From JBBDMC01 sp964441935 (GTDB taxonomy: Bacteria; Pseudomonadota; Alphaproteobacteria; Rhizobiales; Kaistiaceae), in contig CAYTXI010000049.1 of the NCBI GenBank assembly GCA_964441935.1, positions 1-18,559 of the forward strand: a stretch of DNA of 18,559 nt. The letters are read 5' to 3'. The notes beneath the pieces were generated by a model. It ran no database searches and was not told the origin of the DNA. It worked only from the letters and a program-made list of their open reading frames with translations. This document shows positions 1-7,983 of the stretch, one piece after another; position 1 is the first letter of the stretch, and each line of letters begins with the position of its first letter. Position numbers and translations under genes: made by a program.

Positions 1-365
1 GCGGCATCCACATGCTGGGCACCTCTGGCACGGTCACCACGCTCGCCGGCATCCACCTCAAGCTGCCGCGCTACGACCGCCGCCGGGTCGACGGCACTTG
101 GCTTAACGGCGGTCAGGTCGCCGATCTGGTGGCGACCCTCGTCGCCATGGACCACGCCGGCCGGGTCGCGAACCCTTGCATCGGCCGCGAACGCGCCGAC
201 TTGGTGCTGGCCGGTTGCGCCATCCTCGAGGCCATCCGCCGCCGCTGGCCGTGCGAGCGTCTGCGCGTCGCGGACCGGGGCCTGCGCGAGGGCATGCTGG
301 TCGAACTGATGGCCGAGGACGGTGTGTGGCGCCCACGCTCGAGCCGGCGGTCCGGCAAGCGATGA
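1..365 (+). CDS. Ppx/GppA family phosphatase, C-terminal part (5' truncated by window edge)
   Basis: Only the last ~120 residues are present; the reading frame enters at base 3 and stops with TGA at 363-365. The family (exopolyphosphatase / guanosine pentaphosphate phosphatase, actin-like ATPase fold) releases phosphate from polyphosphate or converts pppGpp to ppGpp in the cytoplasm. Visible signatures are GTSGTVTTLAGI near the start, followed by CIGRERADLVLAGCAIL and RVADRGLREGML, which are the conserved tail of the Ppx/GppA core domain. The protein ends soon after this core, so it is the short form without the long C-terminal HD-like extension. The stop overlaps the rlmE start (ATGA), which suggests translational coupling. 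Whether it is Ppx or GppA cannot be decided from this part. Family assignment is firm. Confidence 0.88.
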   Translation, partial: GIHMLGTSGTVTTLAGIHLKLPRYDRRRVDGTWLNGGQVADLVATLVAMDHAGRVANPCIGRERADLVLAGCAILEAIRRRWPCERLRVADRGLREGMLVELMAEDGVWRPRSSRRSGKR

Positions 366-1066
366 CTGACCGGCCCGGCGGCGGTCGTCGCTCGCTCAAG
401 GTTCGCGTCAAGTCGGCGCGGCGCCGCAAGCCATCCTCCAGCCGCTGGCTCGCGCGCCAGCTCAACGATCCGTACGTCGCGCGCGCCGCGGCCGAGGGCC
501 GCCGTGCGCGATCTGCCTACAAACTGATCGAGATCGACGACAGGTTCCATCTGCTGGCGCCGGGCCAGCGCATCGTTGATCTCGGCGCCGCCCCGGGCGG
601 CTGGTCGGAGGTCGCCGCCGAGCGCGTGCGTGCGAGCGACGCCGACCGGCGCGTGATTGCCGTCGACATGATCGACATGAGGCCAATCCCCGGCGTGATC
701 GTGCTCAAGCGCGATATCCTCGCCGAAGATGCAGCGGAGGCGATCCGTTCGGCACTCGGCGGCGCCCCGGTCGATGTGGTGTTGTCCGACCTTGCCGCGC
801 CGACCACGGGGCACCGCCAGACCGATCACTTGAGGACCATGCGGCTTTGCGAGGCGGCGGCCGATTTCGCGTCGACCGTCCTCCGTCCCGGCGGTGCCTT
901 CCTCGCCAAGGTCTTTCGCGGCGGCACGGAAGGCGAGCTGCTGGCTCGACTCAAGCGCGACTTCGCGAGCCTCAATCACGTCAAGCCGCCGGCGAGCCGC
1001 GCCGAATCGGTGGAGCTCTACGTTGTCGCCAGGGGCTTTCGCGCGCTTGGCTTACGCGAGCGGTGA
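362..1066 (+). CDS. rlmE: 23S rRNA (uridine-2'-O-)-methyltransferase RlmE (FtsJ/RrmJ)
   Basis: This 234-residue protein should transfer a methyl group from S-adenosylmethionine to the 2'-O of U2552 in the 23S rRNA A-loop (E. coli numbering), a late step in 50S maturation. The SAM-binding motif VDLGAAPGGWSEVA is at residues 72-85. The K-D-K-E catalytic tetrad is seen as K54 (SAYKL), D143 (LSDLAAP), K183 (FLAKVF) and E218 (SVELY). The D-K and K-E spacings of 40 and 35 residues match the E. coli enzyme. A basic N-terminal extension of about 30 residues (rich in Arg, Lys and Ser) makes it longer than the 209-residue E. coli protein; such an extension is usual in Alphaproteobacteria. The ATG at 362 is chosen because it overlaps the upstream phosphatase stop and places the conserved SRWLARQLNDPYV segment near the N-terminus. 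Confidence 0.95.
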   Translation: MTDRPGGGRRSLKVRVKSARRRKPSSSRWLARQLNDPYVARAAAEGRRARSAYKLIEIDDRFHLLAPGQRIVDLGAAPGGWSEVAAERVRASDADRRVIAVDMIDMRPIPGVIVLKRDILAEDAAEAIRSALGGAPVDVVLSDLAAPTTGHRQTDHLRTMRLCEAAADFASTVLRPGGAFLAKVFRGGTEGELLARLKRDFASLNHVKPPASRAESVELYVVARGFRALGLRER

Positions 1067-1134
1067 CCGCGACCGGCTTGGCCGGCTAAGATGGCGGGAA
1101 CTGGGGCTGACGGCGGCTCGCGTTGGGGGCATCC

Positions 1135-2367
1135 ATGGAATTCGTCTCGTCGATTGAGAACATCATGCTGAAGATCGGTCCGACGCTGATCACGAGCGCG
1201 GTGGTCCTCGACAAGCGACCGGACCTCGACACGCTCCTTCGGCAACTCGCGGCCATCGTCGAGCGGGTGCCGCGCCTCCGCTCGAAGTTCCGACCGTACT
1301 GGGGCTGGCACGTGCGCGAGGCGGTACCCGTCGATCTCGCCCGCCATGTCGCCCGCCTCGACGACCCTGCGATCGCCACTCCGGACGATCTGGAGACGGT
1401 CCTGGAGCGGGTGCGCTGTCTCGAGCTCCCGCAGGACCGGCCGCCGTGGCTGATGATCGCAGTCAACGCCGCCGCGCCGGACCGGTCCGCAACCGGCCTG
1501 CCGGCGCTGTTCTTCCATTTCGATCATTCCATCGCCGACGGCATCCGCGCGCTGGAGGTCGTGACGCGACTGCCGTCCGATCCGTCGATCGCCTCGGCCA
1601 TGGCGTCCGCCGGCGGTCCCGGGGGCCGGTTGCCGGCCGAGGTCATGTCGTTCGCCAATCTTGTGCCGGACGACCGCATCGTGCCGCTGCCGCTGGCCTG
1701 CGTATCGGCAGAACTGGCCGAACTGAAGATGTCGCGCACGCCTGGCCACGACCTCTCCGACCAGATCATCGGCGCCATCGACGGGGTTCTCAACGACGGC
1801 GACCTGTTCGATCAAGGCTCCGGCAAACGCGGTAAGGTGGCGCTGGTTCGCCTGACCCAGCGGCACGTCGAGGTGGGCAGCCTCGGCAACCACGTCGCCG
1901 TGGTCGATCGGGAATCGGTTTCGGCGGAGGCACAGGCCACGACGCGGCGTGGCATGCTGCCATCGTTGAAGGCGGAACGGACAACCCAGGCACGCCAGGT
2001 CTGGATGTCGCCGTTCCCCCGCGGGCTCACCCGGATACTCACCCGACAATGGTATGCCCAGTTCGACGCCCTGCTCACCATCATTCCGGGCGGACGGGAC
2101 CTTAAGTCGTTTGCCGACGCGCCGATCGACCGCATCTACGGTGTTGCCCCGTTTCTGGCCGAGATCCCGATCAACATCGCGGCCATCACATACGGCGACC
2201 GCATCAACCTGACGCTGCTCCCCAAGACCCGGTTCCAGGGCGACAAGGCGCTGTTGCGCCGGCGTTTCAGCGAGGCCCTGGCTTCCGCCCCGCGCGAGCA
2301 GCCTGCGACCCCGGTGGCCGAACCCGCCCCAGTGCCGCGCTGGGCGGGGTCGTTTCGTCCAGCTTGA
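1135..2367 (+). CDS. Wax ester synthase/diacylglycerol acyltransferase (WS/DGAT)-like acyltransferase
   Basis: The 410-residue protein resembles bacterial WS/DGAT enzymes, which move an acyl group from acyl-CoA to a long-chain alcohol or diacylglycerol to make storage lipid. The N-terminus (MEFVSSIENIML) fits the family start, and the segment around residues 45-60 (VERVPRLRSKF) matches the conserved VPRLRxR region. The active-site motif is DHSIADG at residues 130-136, against the usual HHxxxDG: the catalytic second His (H131) and the Asp-Gly are kept, but the first His is Asp. The C-terminal part (PINIAAITYGDRINLTLLPKTRF, given in pieces: NIAAITYGD, then INLTLLPK) resembles the second WS/DGAT domain. 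It is shorter than the usual 450-500 residues. The ATG at 1135 is preferred over a TTG four codons upstream, with GGGGG about 6 bases before it. Substrate is unknown; another acyl-CoA-dependent transferase of the same fold is possible. Confidence 0.72.
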   Translation: MEFVSSIENIMLKIGPTLITSAVVLDKRPDLDTLLRQLAAIVERVPRLRSKFRPYWGWHVREAVPVDLARHVARLDDPAIATPDDLETVLERVRCLELPQDRPPWLMIAVNAAAPDRSATGLPALFFHFDHSIADGIRALEVVTRLPSDPSIASAMASAGGPGGRLPAEVMSFANLVPDDRIVPLPLACVSAELAELKMSRTPGHDLSDQIIGAIDGVLNDGDLFDQGSGKRGKVALVRLTQRHVEVGSLGNHVAVVDRESVSAEAQATTRRGMLPSLKAERTTQARQVWMSPFPRGLTRILTRQWYAQFDALLTIIPGGRDLKSFADAPIDRIYGVAPFLAEIPINIAAITYGDRINLTLLPKTRFQGDKALLRRRFSEALASAPREQPATPVAEPAPVPRWAGSFRPA

Positions 2368-2388
2368 GGCGATGCTGCGGGCGAGCAC

Positions 2389-2416
2389 TTGCGAATCCGC
2401 TGAGCCGTGATATTCG
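2389..2416 (+). promoter_or_regulatory. Possible sigma-70-type promoter before guaB
   Basis: TTGCGA at 2389-2394 and TATTCG at 2411-2416 are separated by 16 bases and lie about 90 bases before the guaB start. Each box matches only part of the consensus, and the GC-rich background makes this a tentative call. It lies in the 140-base gap after the acyltransferase gene, the only space before the guaB cluster. Confidence 0.2.
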
Positions 2417-2507
2417 AACACGCCAACGTTTCCCTCGCGCAGTAGCGACCGGCATCCGCCGCCCCCTGGCGGGTGAACCGGCCGCGCATCCCGGGAGTTG
2501 GTGCCCC

Positions 2508-3998
2508 ATGGCCGTCGTTATCGAGCCTTCGTCGAGCCGCGAGGCGCTGGCCTTCGACGACGTCCTGCTGGCGCCCGGGCACTCAACAGTGCTCCCGGCC
2601 GAAACCGATATCAGCACCCGGCTGACCCGGTCGATTTCGCTCAACCTGCCGATCATCTCGGCAGCCATGGACACCGTCACCGAGGCGCGCCTTGCCATCG
2701 CCATGGCGCAGGCCGGCGGCCTCGGTGTCATCCACCGCAACCTCACCCCCGACCTGCAGGCGGAAGCCGTGCGTCAGGTGAAGAAGTTCGAGTCCGGAAT
2801 GGTGGTGAACCCGGTGACCATCGGGCCGGGGGCCACCCTTGCAGAGGCGCTGGCGCTAATGGAGCGCTTCCGGATCTCCGGCATTCCGGTTGTCGAGGGG
2901 GACGCTCGGCCGGGACGCCTGGTCGGCATCCTTACCAATCGCGACGTACGCTTCGCCTCCGATCCCTCGGAGAAAGTCGCCGCGCTCATGACCCGCGACA
3001 AACTGGTGACGGTGACGGAGTCCGTCGACCAGGATGAGGCCAAGCGCCTGCTGCACCAGCACCGGATCGAGAAGCTGGTGGTCGTTGACGACGACTACCG
3101 CTGCGTCGGCCTGATCACCGTCAAGGACATCGAAAAAAGCCAGCTCCACCCAACCGCCACCAAGGACGAACAAGGCCGGCTACGAGTGGCCGCGGCGTCC
3201 GGAGTCGGCGACGCCGGTTTCGAACGCAGTGAACGGATGATCGACGCCGAGGTCGATCTGGTCGTCATCGACACCGCTCACGGTCACTCAGCGCGCGTCG
3301 CCGAAGCGGTCAAGCGGGTCAAGACGATCTCGAACCGCGTCCAGGTGATCGCCGGCAACATCGCCACCGCCGACGGTGCCAGGGCGCTGATCGACGCCGG
3401 CGCGGACGCGGTCAAGGTCGGCATCGGCCCGGGCTCGATCTGCACCACCCGCGTCGTCGCCGGCGTCGGGGTGCCGCAACTGACTGCGGTCATGGACGCC
3501 GCCGCGGCCGCCGACGCGGCCGGCATTCCGGCGATCGCCGACGGCGGCATCCGGTTTTCCGGCGATCTTGCCAAAGCGCTCGCCGCCGGCGCGTCCTTGG
3601 CGATGATCGGCTCGCTGCTCGCCGGCACCGACGAAAGCCCCGGTGAGGTCTACCTGCATCAGGGCCGCTCGTACAAAGCCTACCGCGGCATGGGTTCCGT
3701 CGGCGCCATGGCGCGCGGCTCAGCCGACCGCTACTTTCAGTCCGAGATACAGGATTCACTGAAGCTAGTGCCGGAGGGGATCGAGGGGCAGGTGCCCTAC
3801 AAGGGTCCGGTCTCCGGGGTCCTGCATCAGCTCGCTGGCGGCCTGCGCGCCGCCATGGGTTACGTCGGCGCCGCCAACCTAGCTGAGTTCCGCGACAAGG
3901 CCCGCTTCATCCGCATCTCCTCGGCCGGCCACCGCGAGAGCCATGCCCACGACGTGACGATCACCCGCGAGAGCCCGAACTATCCAGGCGGCGGGTAG
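2508..3998 (+). CDS. guaB: Inosine-5'-monophosphate dehydrogenase (IMPDH)
   Basis: GuaB oxidises IMP to XMP with NAD+, the committed step of GMP synthesis. The 496-residue length is typical. The N-terminus (LAFDDVLLAPGHS, residues 14-26) begins the TIM barrel. Two CBS domains interrupt it at roughly residues 97-215 (PVTIGPGATLAEAL..., then LVTVTESVDQDEA...); these bind purine nucleotides and regulate the enzyme. The catalytic loop GIGPGSICTTRVVAGVG carries the nucleophile C312. The phosphate-binding segment DGGIRFSGDLAKALAAGA and the flap GMGSVGAMARGSADRYFQ are intact. The ATG at 2508 has GGGAG at 2493-2497, a suitable ribosome site, and gives the standard N-terminus; in-frame codons upstream back to 2364 read as non-conserved sequence. 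It heads a cluster that ends in guaA. Confidence 0.97.
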   Translation: MAVVIEPSSSREALAFDDVLLAPGHSTVLPAETDISTRLTRSISLNLPIISAAMDTVTEARLAIAMAQAGGLGVIHRNLTPDLQAEAVRQVKKFESGMVVNPVTIGPGATLAEALALMERFRISGIPVVEGDARPGRLVGILTNRDVRFASDPSEKVAALMTRDKLVTVTESVDQDEAKRLLHQHRIEKLVVVDDDYRCVGLITVKDIEKSQLHPTATKDEQGRLRVAAASGVGDAGFERSERMIDAEVDLVVIDTAHGHSARVAEAVKRVKTISNRVQVIAGNIATADGARALIDAGADAVKVGIGPGSICTTRVVAGVGVPQLTAVMDAAAAADAAGIPAIADGGIRFSGDLAKALAAGASLAMIGSLLAGTDESPGEVYLHQGRSYKAYRGMGSVGAMARGSADRYFQSEIQDSLKLVPEGIEGQVPYKGPVSGVLHQLAGGLRAAMGYVGAANLAEFRDKARFIRISSAGHRESHAHDVTITRESPNYPGGG

Positions 3999-4091
3999 AC
4001 GGCTAGGGTTGCGAGCGCAACGACGGCGTGCAGGCCTTGCGCACGCGCGCGCGACGCGGCCCGAGCGGGCCCGTGTGGACGAAGGTTCCGG

Positions 4092-5384
4092 ATGAAATTC
4101 GGCGGACGCCTGCAGGCGGCAATCGAGGTGTTGGCCGACATCGAAGCGCACCACCGTCCCCCCGGCGAGGCGCTTAGGGACTGGGGCGTCTCGCACCGTT
4201 TTGCCGGGTCCGGCGACCGCTCGGTCATTGGCAACATCGTCTACGATGCGCTCCGCTGGCGTGCCTCGAGCGCATGGACCTTCGGCGACGACTCGCCCCG
4301 CGGGCTCGTCCTCGCGACGATGGCCGGGCGATGGGCGGTGGGCGCGCGCGGCCTTGGCGAACGGATGGCCGGCGACCCGCATGGCCCGCAGCCGCTGACC
4401 GACGACGAAATCGCGCGCATCGACTCCGCCAATCTGGCAGAAGCCTCGGATCACGTCCGCGCCAACATTCCGGCGTGGTTGGCACCGCATTTCGACCGCG
4501 CGTTCGGAAAGGACTGGGTGGCGGAGGGCGAGGCATTGGCACTCCGACCGCCGCTCGACATGCGCGTCAACGGGCTCAAGGCCGACATGACCAAGGTGTC
4601 GAAGGCACTCGAGCGTTTTGGCGCGACCGCGACGCTGTTCGCGCCGGACGGGTTGCGGATCGCGCCGACCGAAACGGAGGAGCGCCACCCCAACGTCCAG
4701 GTCGAGGCGGCTTTCCGCAAAGGCTGGTTCGAAATCCAGGATGAGAGCAGTCAGGTGGCCGCGCACATGGTGGCGGCCAAGCCGGGCGAGCAGGTGCTCG
4801 ACCTCTGCGCGGGGGCGGGAGGCAAGACGCTGGCTCTGGCCGCACACATGGAGAACAAGGGGCAAGTCCACGCCACCGACCGCAATCGGTCGCGCCTCGC
4901 GGCGATCTTTGACCGGCTCAAACGCGCCGGAACGCGCAACGTTCAGGTGCACGACGCCGGTGCTGACCTCACGGGCCTCGTCTCGCGCATGGATGCGGTG
5001 CTGGTCGATGCCCCGTGCACGGGAACCGGCGCATGGCGTCGGCGGCCGGACGCCAAATGGCGCCTCACCGAACGGGCGCTCGGCGAGCGAATCGCCGAGC
5101 AGACGGCGCTGCTCGCCGAAGCGGCCGGCTACGTGCGTCCCGGCGGACGGCTGATCTACGCCACCTGCTCCTTGCTGCCAGATGAGAACCGCGAGCGCGT
5201 GGCAGCGTTCCTGGCCGGTGCGGCGGATTTCGCAACCGTCCCGCCTGTGGCGGCGCTCAGCGCAGCCGGGCTCGCCCCGGCACTTGCCGAAACGGCGCTG
5301 GTTGAAGACAGTGGCATTACACTGTCGCCGCGCCGTACCGGCACCGACGGCTTCTTCATCGCGGCGATGACCAGACGCCAATGA
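4092..5384 (+). CDS. rsmB: RsmB-type 16S rRNA (cytosine-C5)-methyltransferase (Fmu/Sun, NOL1/NOP2 family)
   Basis: This 430-residue SAM-dependent RNA m5C methyltransferase has the two-part RsmB layout. A NusB-like RNA-binding helical domain covers about residues 1-140 (MKFGGRLQAAIEVL..., DRSVIGNIVYDALRW). A Rossmann methyltransferase domain follows. SAM motif I is LDLCAGAGGKTLALA near residues 237-251. The PC motif VDAPCTGTGAWRRRPD carries C309, and the TC motif YATCSLLPDENR carries the catalytic C359. Presence of both cysteines is the hallmark of active m5C enzymes. By homology to RsmB the target would be C967 of 16S rRNA, but paralogues exist and the exact site is inferred. GAAGG at 4081-4085 supports the ATG at 4092. 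The gene follows guaB by 93 bases and shares ATGA with the nucleosidase gene behind it. Confidence 0.9.
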   Translation: MKFGGRLQAAIEVLADIEAHHRPPGEALRDWGVSHRFAGSGDRSVIGNIVYDALRWRASSAWTFGDDSPRGLVLATMAGRWAVGARGLGERMAGDPHGPQPLTDDEIARIDSANLAEASDHVRANIPAWLAPHFDRAFGKDWVAEGEALALRPPLDMRVNGLKADMTKVSKALERFGATATLFAPDGLRIAPTETEERHPNVQVEAAFRKGWFEIQDESSQVAAHMVAAKPGEQVLDLCAGAGGKTLALAAHMENKGQVHATDRNRSRLAAIFDRLKRAGTRNVQVHDAGADLTGLVSRMDAVLVDAPCTGTGAWRRRPDAKWRLTERALGERIAEQTALLAEAAGYVRPGGRLIYATCSLLPDENRERVAAFLAGAADFATVPPVAALSAAGLAPALAETALVEDSGITLSPRRTGTDGFFIAAMTRRQ

Positions 5385-6073
5385 CGTCACGCAATCCCGT
5401 TCGCCACGTCGTTAAGGTCGCTGACTTCGCCGTTCTCTACGTCATGGCGACGGAACAGGAGTACGGCCCCCATCTCCAGCGACTGATCGCGCCGCTGATC
5501 ACCGGTGTGGGTCCAGTCGAGGCGGCAGCCACGACCGCTGCGGCACTCGGAGCTCTCGACGCACTCGACCGCCTGCCGGACCTTGTCTTTTCTCTCGGCT
5601 CCGCCGGCTCGCGCACGCTGGAGCACGCCGGCATCTACCAGATCGAAAGCGTCGCCTATCGCGACATGGACGCAAGCGCCCTCGGGTTCGAGAAGGGCGT
5701 GACGCCGTTCCTCGACGAGCCGGCCGTCGTCCCCATACCACATCGCATTCCCGACATCCCCGCCGCCACGATCTCGACCGGCGCCTCCATCGTATCAGGC
5801 GTCGCGTACCACGGCATCGCTGCTGACATGGTCGACATGGAATCCTACGCCGTATTTCGTGCCGCCCAGTCGTTCGGCGTTCCGCTGATCGGCCTGCGCG
5901 GCATCAGCGACGGTAGGACCGAGCTCAGCGGACTTCACGACTGGACCGCGTATCTGCACGTCATTGACGAGAAGCTTGCCGCCGCGCTGGAGGCCTTCCA
6001 CCGAGATGTCGCCACCGGCCGCTTCGTGCTTGCCGGCGCCGCCGCAGGGCCGCGGGCAGGGGCCGGCCGCTAA
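5381..6073 (+). CDS. 5'-methylthioadenosine/S-adenosylhomocysteine nucleosidase-like protein
   Basis: The 230-residue protein belongs to the PNP/UDP phosphorylase fold and aligns by eye along its whole length with MtnN/Pfs. That enzyme hydrolyses S-adenosylhomocysteine and methylthioadenosine to adenine plus a thio-ribose. Matching parts are MATEQE (E27 at the position of the E. coli catalytic acid E12), TGVGPVEAA, SLGSAGS, the segment YRDMDASALGFEKG that parallels YHDADVTAFGYEYG, STGASIVSG, VDMESYAVF (E154, ribose-binding) and RGISD (D177, matching the catalytic D197). The N-terminus is about 15 residues longer than the E. coli protein. Its start overlaps the stop of the preceding methyltransferase gene (ATGA), which suggests coupled translation of a methylating enzyme and one that clears its product. 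A phosphorylase of the same fold (COG0775) cannot be fully excluded. Confidence 0.82.
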   Translation: MTSRNPVRHVVKVADFAVLYVMATEQEYGPHLQRLIAPLITGVGPVEAAATTAAALGALDALDRLPDLVFSLGSAGSRTLEHAGIYQIESVAYRDMDASALGFEKGVTPFLDEPAVVPIPHRIPDIPAATISTGASIVSGVAYHGIAADMVDMESYAVFRAAQSFGVPLIGLRGISDGRTELSGLHDWTAYLHVIDEKLAAALEAFHRDVATGRFVLAGAAAGPRAGAGR

Positions 6074-6094
6074 ACCGCCGCCCGCGGAGCTCTG

Positions 6095-6116
6095 GGCCGA
6101 CGTTGCAGACTCGGCC
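6095..6116 (+). terminator. Hairpin followed by a short T run between the nucleosidase gene and guaA
   Basis: GGCCGA at 6095-6100 pairs perfectly with TCGGCC at 6111-6116 across a 10-base loop, and GCTTTT follows at once. It lies 22 bases after the nucleosidase stop and 43 bases before the guaA ATG. It could act as a weak intrinsic terminator or as an attenuator in the guaA leader. The T run is short, so this remains tentative. Confidence 0.35.
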
Positions 6117-6159
6117 GCTTTTGCCTACCAGACGGGCCTTCCCGCTGGACCCGCCCGCC

Positions 6160-7707
6160 ATGACAGATACGGTTCTCATTATCGATTTCGGCAGCCAGGT
6201 GACTCAGCTCATTGCCCGGCGAGTACGCGAGGCCGGCGTGTTTTCGGAGATCGTGCCGTTCAACCGGGCGGAGGCGGCGATTGCCCGGTTGAAGCCTAAT
6301 GCGATCATCCTGTCCGGCGGCCCGGCAAGCGTGCTCGACAAAGATGCGCCATTGCCGCCGACGGCGGTCTACGAGGCCGGCGTGCCGGTGCTCGGCATCT
6401 GCTACGGCCAGCAGGCCATGGCGCTGCAGCTCGGGGGCCACGTCGAGGGCGAGCACAACCGCGAATTCGGCCGGGCTTTCGTGGAGGTGATCAGGCCCGC
6501 GGCCCTGCACGACGGCGTGTGGAACACAGGCGATCGCCATCAGGTCTGGATGAGCCACGGCGACCGGGTGACGGCCCTGCCGAACGGGTTCCAGGTTGTC
6601 GGCACGTCGGACGGCGCCCCCTTCGCCATGGTCGCCGACGAAGACCGGAGGTTCTACGCCATCCAGTTCCACCCGGAGGTCGCCCATACGCCCGACGGGG
6701 CGCGCCTGCTTGCCAACTTCGTTCACGGCGTCGCCGGCCTCAAGGGCGACTGGACCATGGCGGCGTTCCGCGACCAGGCCGTTGCCCGCATCCGTGCCGA
6801 GGTCGGCGACGGCCGGGTGATCTGCGGCCTCTCCGGCGGGGTCGACTCCTCAGTTGCCGCTCTCCTGCTGCACGAGGCGATCGGCGAGCGGCTCGATTGC
6901 GTCTTCATCGACCACGGCCTATTGCGCGAGGGCGAGGCCGAGCAGGTGGTCTCGCTCTTCCGCGGCCACTACAACATCCCGCTCACCCACGCAGACCACG
7001 CTGATCGTTTCCTGGCCGCGCTTGCCGGCATCACCGACCCGGAGGACAAACGTAAGATCATCGGCCGGCTGTTCGTCGAGGCCTTCGAAGAGGCCGCGGG
7101 CAAGCTCGGCAACGTCGATTTTCTCGCCCAGGGCACGCTATATCCGGACGTGATCGAAAGCGTGTCCGCCCTCGGTGGTCCGTCGGCGACCATCAAGTCG
7201 CACCACAACGTCGGCGGCCTGCCGGTCGGCATGCGCATGAAGGTGATCGAGCCGCTGCGCGCTCTGTTCAAGGACGAGGTACGCGCCCTCGGTCGCGAGC
7301 TCGGCTTGCCAGAGGCATTCGTCGGGCGCCACCCGTTCCCAGGACCCGGTCTTGCCATACGCGTTCCCGGTGAGGTCACCCGCGACAAGCTCGCCATCCT
7401 CAGGAAAGCGGACGCGATCTACCTGGACGAGGTCAGAAAGGCGGGGCTCTACGACGCGATCTGGCAGGCCTTCGCCGTCCTCCTGCCGGTGAGAACCGTC
7501 GGCGTCATGGGCGACACGCGCACGTACGACTTCGTCTGCGCGCTGCGGGCGGTGACCTCTGACGACGGCATGACCGCTGACTTCTACCCCTTTGACGCGA
7601 ACTTCCTTGGCCGTGCCGCGACGCGCATCATCAACGAGGTCAAGGGCGTCAACCGCGTGGTCTACGACGTGACCTCGAAACCGCCGGGCACGATCGAGTG
7701 GGAGTAG
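6160..7707 (+). CDS. guaA: GMP synthase (glutamine-hydrolysing)
   Basis: GuaA converts XMP to GMP with ATP and ammonia from glutamine, finishing the pathway begun by guaB in this cluster. The 515-residue protein has the standard three parts. The class I glutamine amidotransferase domain (about residues 1-195) carries the nucleophile C81 in LGICYGQQ and the His-Glu pair in FHPEVAHT. The ATP pyrophosphatase domain has the PP-loop GLSGGVDSSVAA at about residues 225-236. The C-terminal dimerisation domain ends with the conserved KPPGTIEWE. The ATG at 6160 gives the usual MTDTVLIIDFGSQ start; in-frame codons upstream would add an unconserved 19-residue stretch overlapping the intergenic hairpin. 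No strong ribosome site is visible before it. All key residues are intact. Confidence 0.97.
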   Translation: MTDTVLIIDFGSQVTQLIARRVREAGVFSEIVPFNRAEAAIARLKPNAIILSGGPASVLDKDAPLPPTAVYEAGVPVLGICYGQQAMALQLGGHVEGEHNREFGRAFVEVIRPAALHDGVWNTGDRHQVWMSHGDRVTALPNGFQVVGTSDGAPFAMVADEDRRFYAIQFHPEVAHTPDGARLLANFVHGVAGLKGDWTMAAFRDQAVARIRAEVGDGRVICGLSGGVDSSVAALLLHEAIGERLDCVFIDHGLLREGEAEQVVSLFRGHYNIPLTHADHADRFLAALAGITDPEDKRKIIGRLFVEAFEEAAGKLGNVDFLAQGTLYPDVIESVSALGGPSATIKSHHNVGGLPVGMRMKVIEPLRALFKDEVRALGRELGLPEAFVGRHPFPGPGLAIRVPGEVTRDKLAILRKADAIYLDEVRKAGLYDAIWQAFAVLLPVRTVGVMGDTRTYDFVCALRAVTSDDGMTADFYPFDANFLGRAATRIINEVKGVNRVVYDVTSKPPGTIEWE

Positions 7708-7720
7708 GGCCAGAAGAATT

Positions 7721-7750
7721 GCCGCCGTCCGGGGATGACCGAACGGCGGC
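7721..7750 (+). terminator. Strong GC-rich hairpin 13 bases after guaA
   Basis: GCCGCCGT (7721-7728) pairs perfectly with ACGGCGGC (7743-7750). After one C/A mismatch the stem continues as CGG/CCG with a six-base loop. Its position directly after the guaA stop suggests the end of the guaB-guaA transcript, although no T run follows. A second, weaker hairpin (GACGC 7769-7773 with GCGTC 7791-7795) lies just downstream. Confidence 0.5.
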
Positions 7751-7983
7751 GAGGTCAGGACTGAAACCGACGCCTTTGCGGGGTGGAAAAGCGTCACCGC
7801 GAGCCGAGCCCGCGAAAATCCAGTCCGTGAAGTTTATGTAGGGCGCCAGCCTGTCCGCGAACAGTGATTGCCGTCACAAGCCCTGCGGCGTTTGGCCCCG
7901 TCGCCGACCTGCGGTAGAAACGTCTGGGGCTGATTCGAAGGCAGGGGCGGGCCCTGAACCGAGAGCCGTCGCCGGCGGTGCCC

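Noticed and set aside
1018..2421. Open frame of 467 codons on the - strand across the acyltransferase gene
   Set aside because: The + strand frame has the acyltransferase motif and ribosome site; the antisense product has no family features.
3879..5390. Open frame of 503 codons on the - strand across rsmB
   Set aside because: It is antisense to an intact RsmB-type gene and encodes Arg/His-rich sequence without recognisable domains.
7925..7945. GATTCGAA, reminiscent of a tRNA T-loop
   Set aside because: No acceptor or anticodon stem can be drawn around it.
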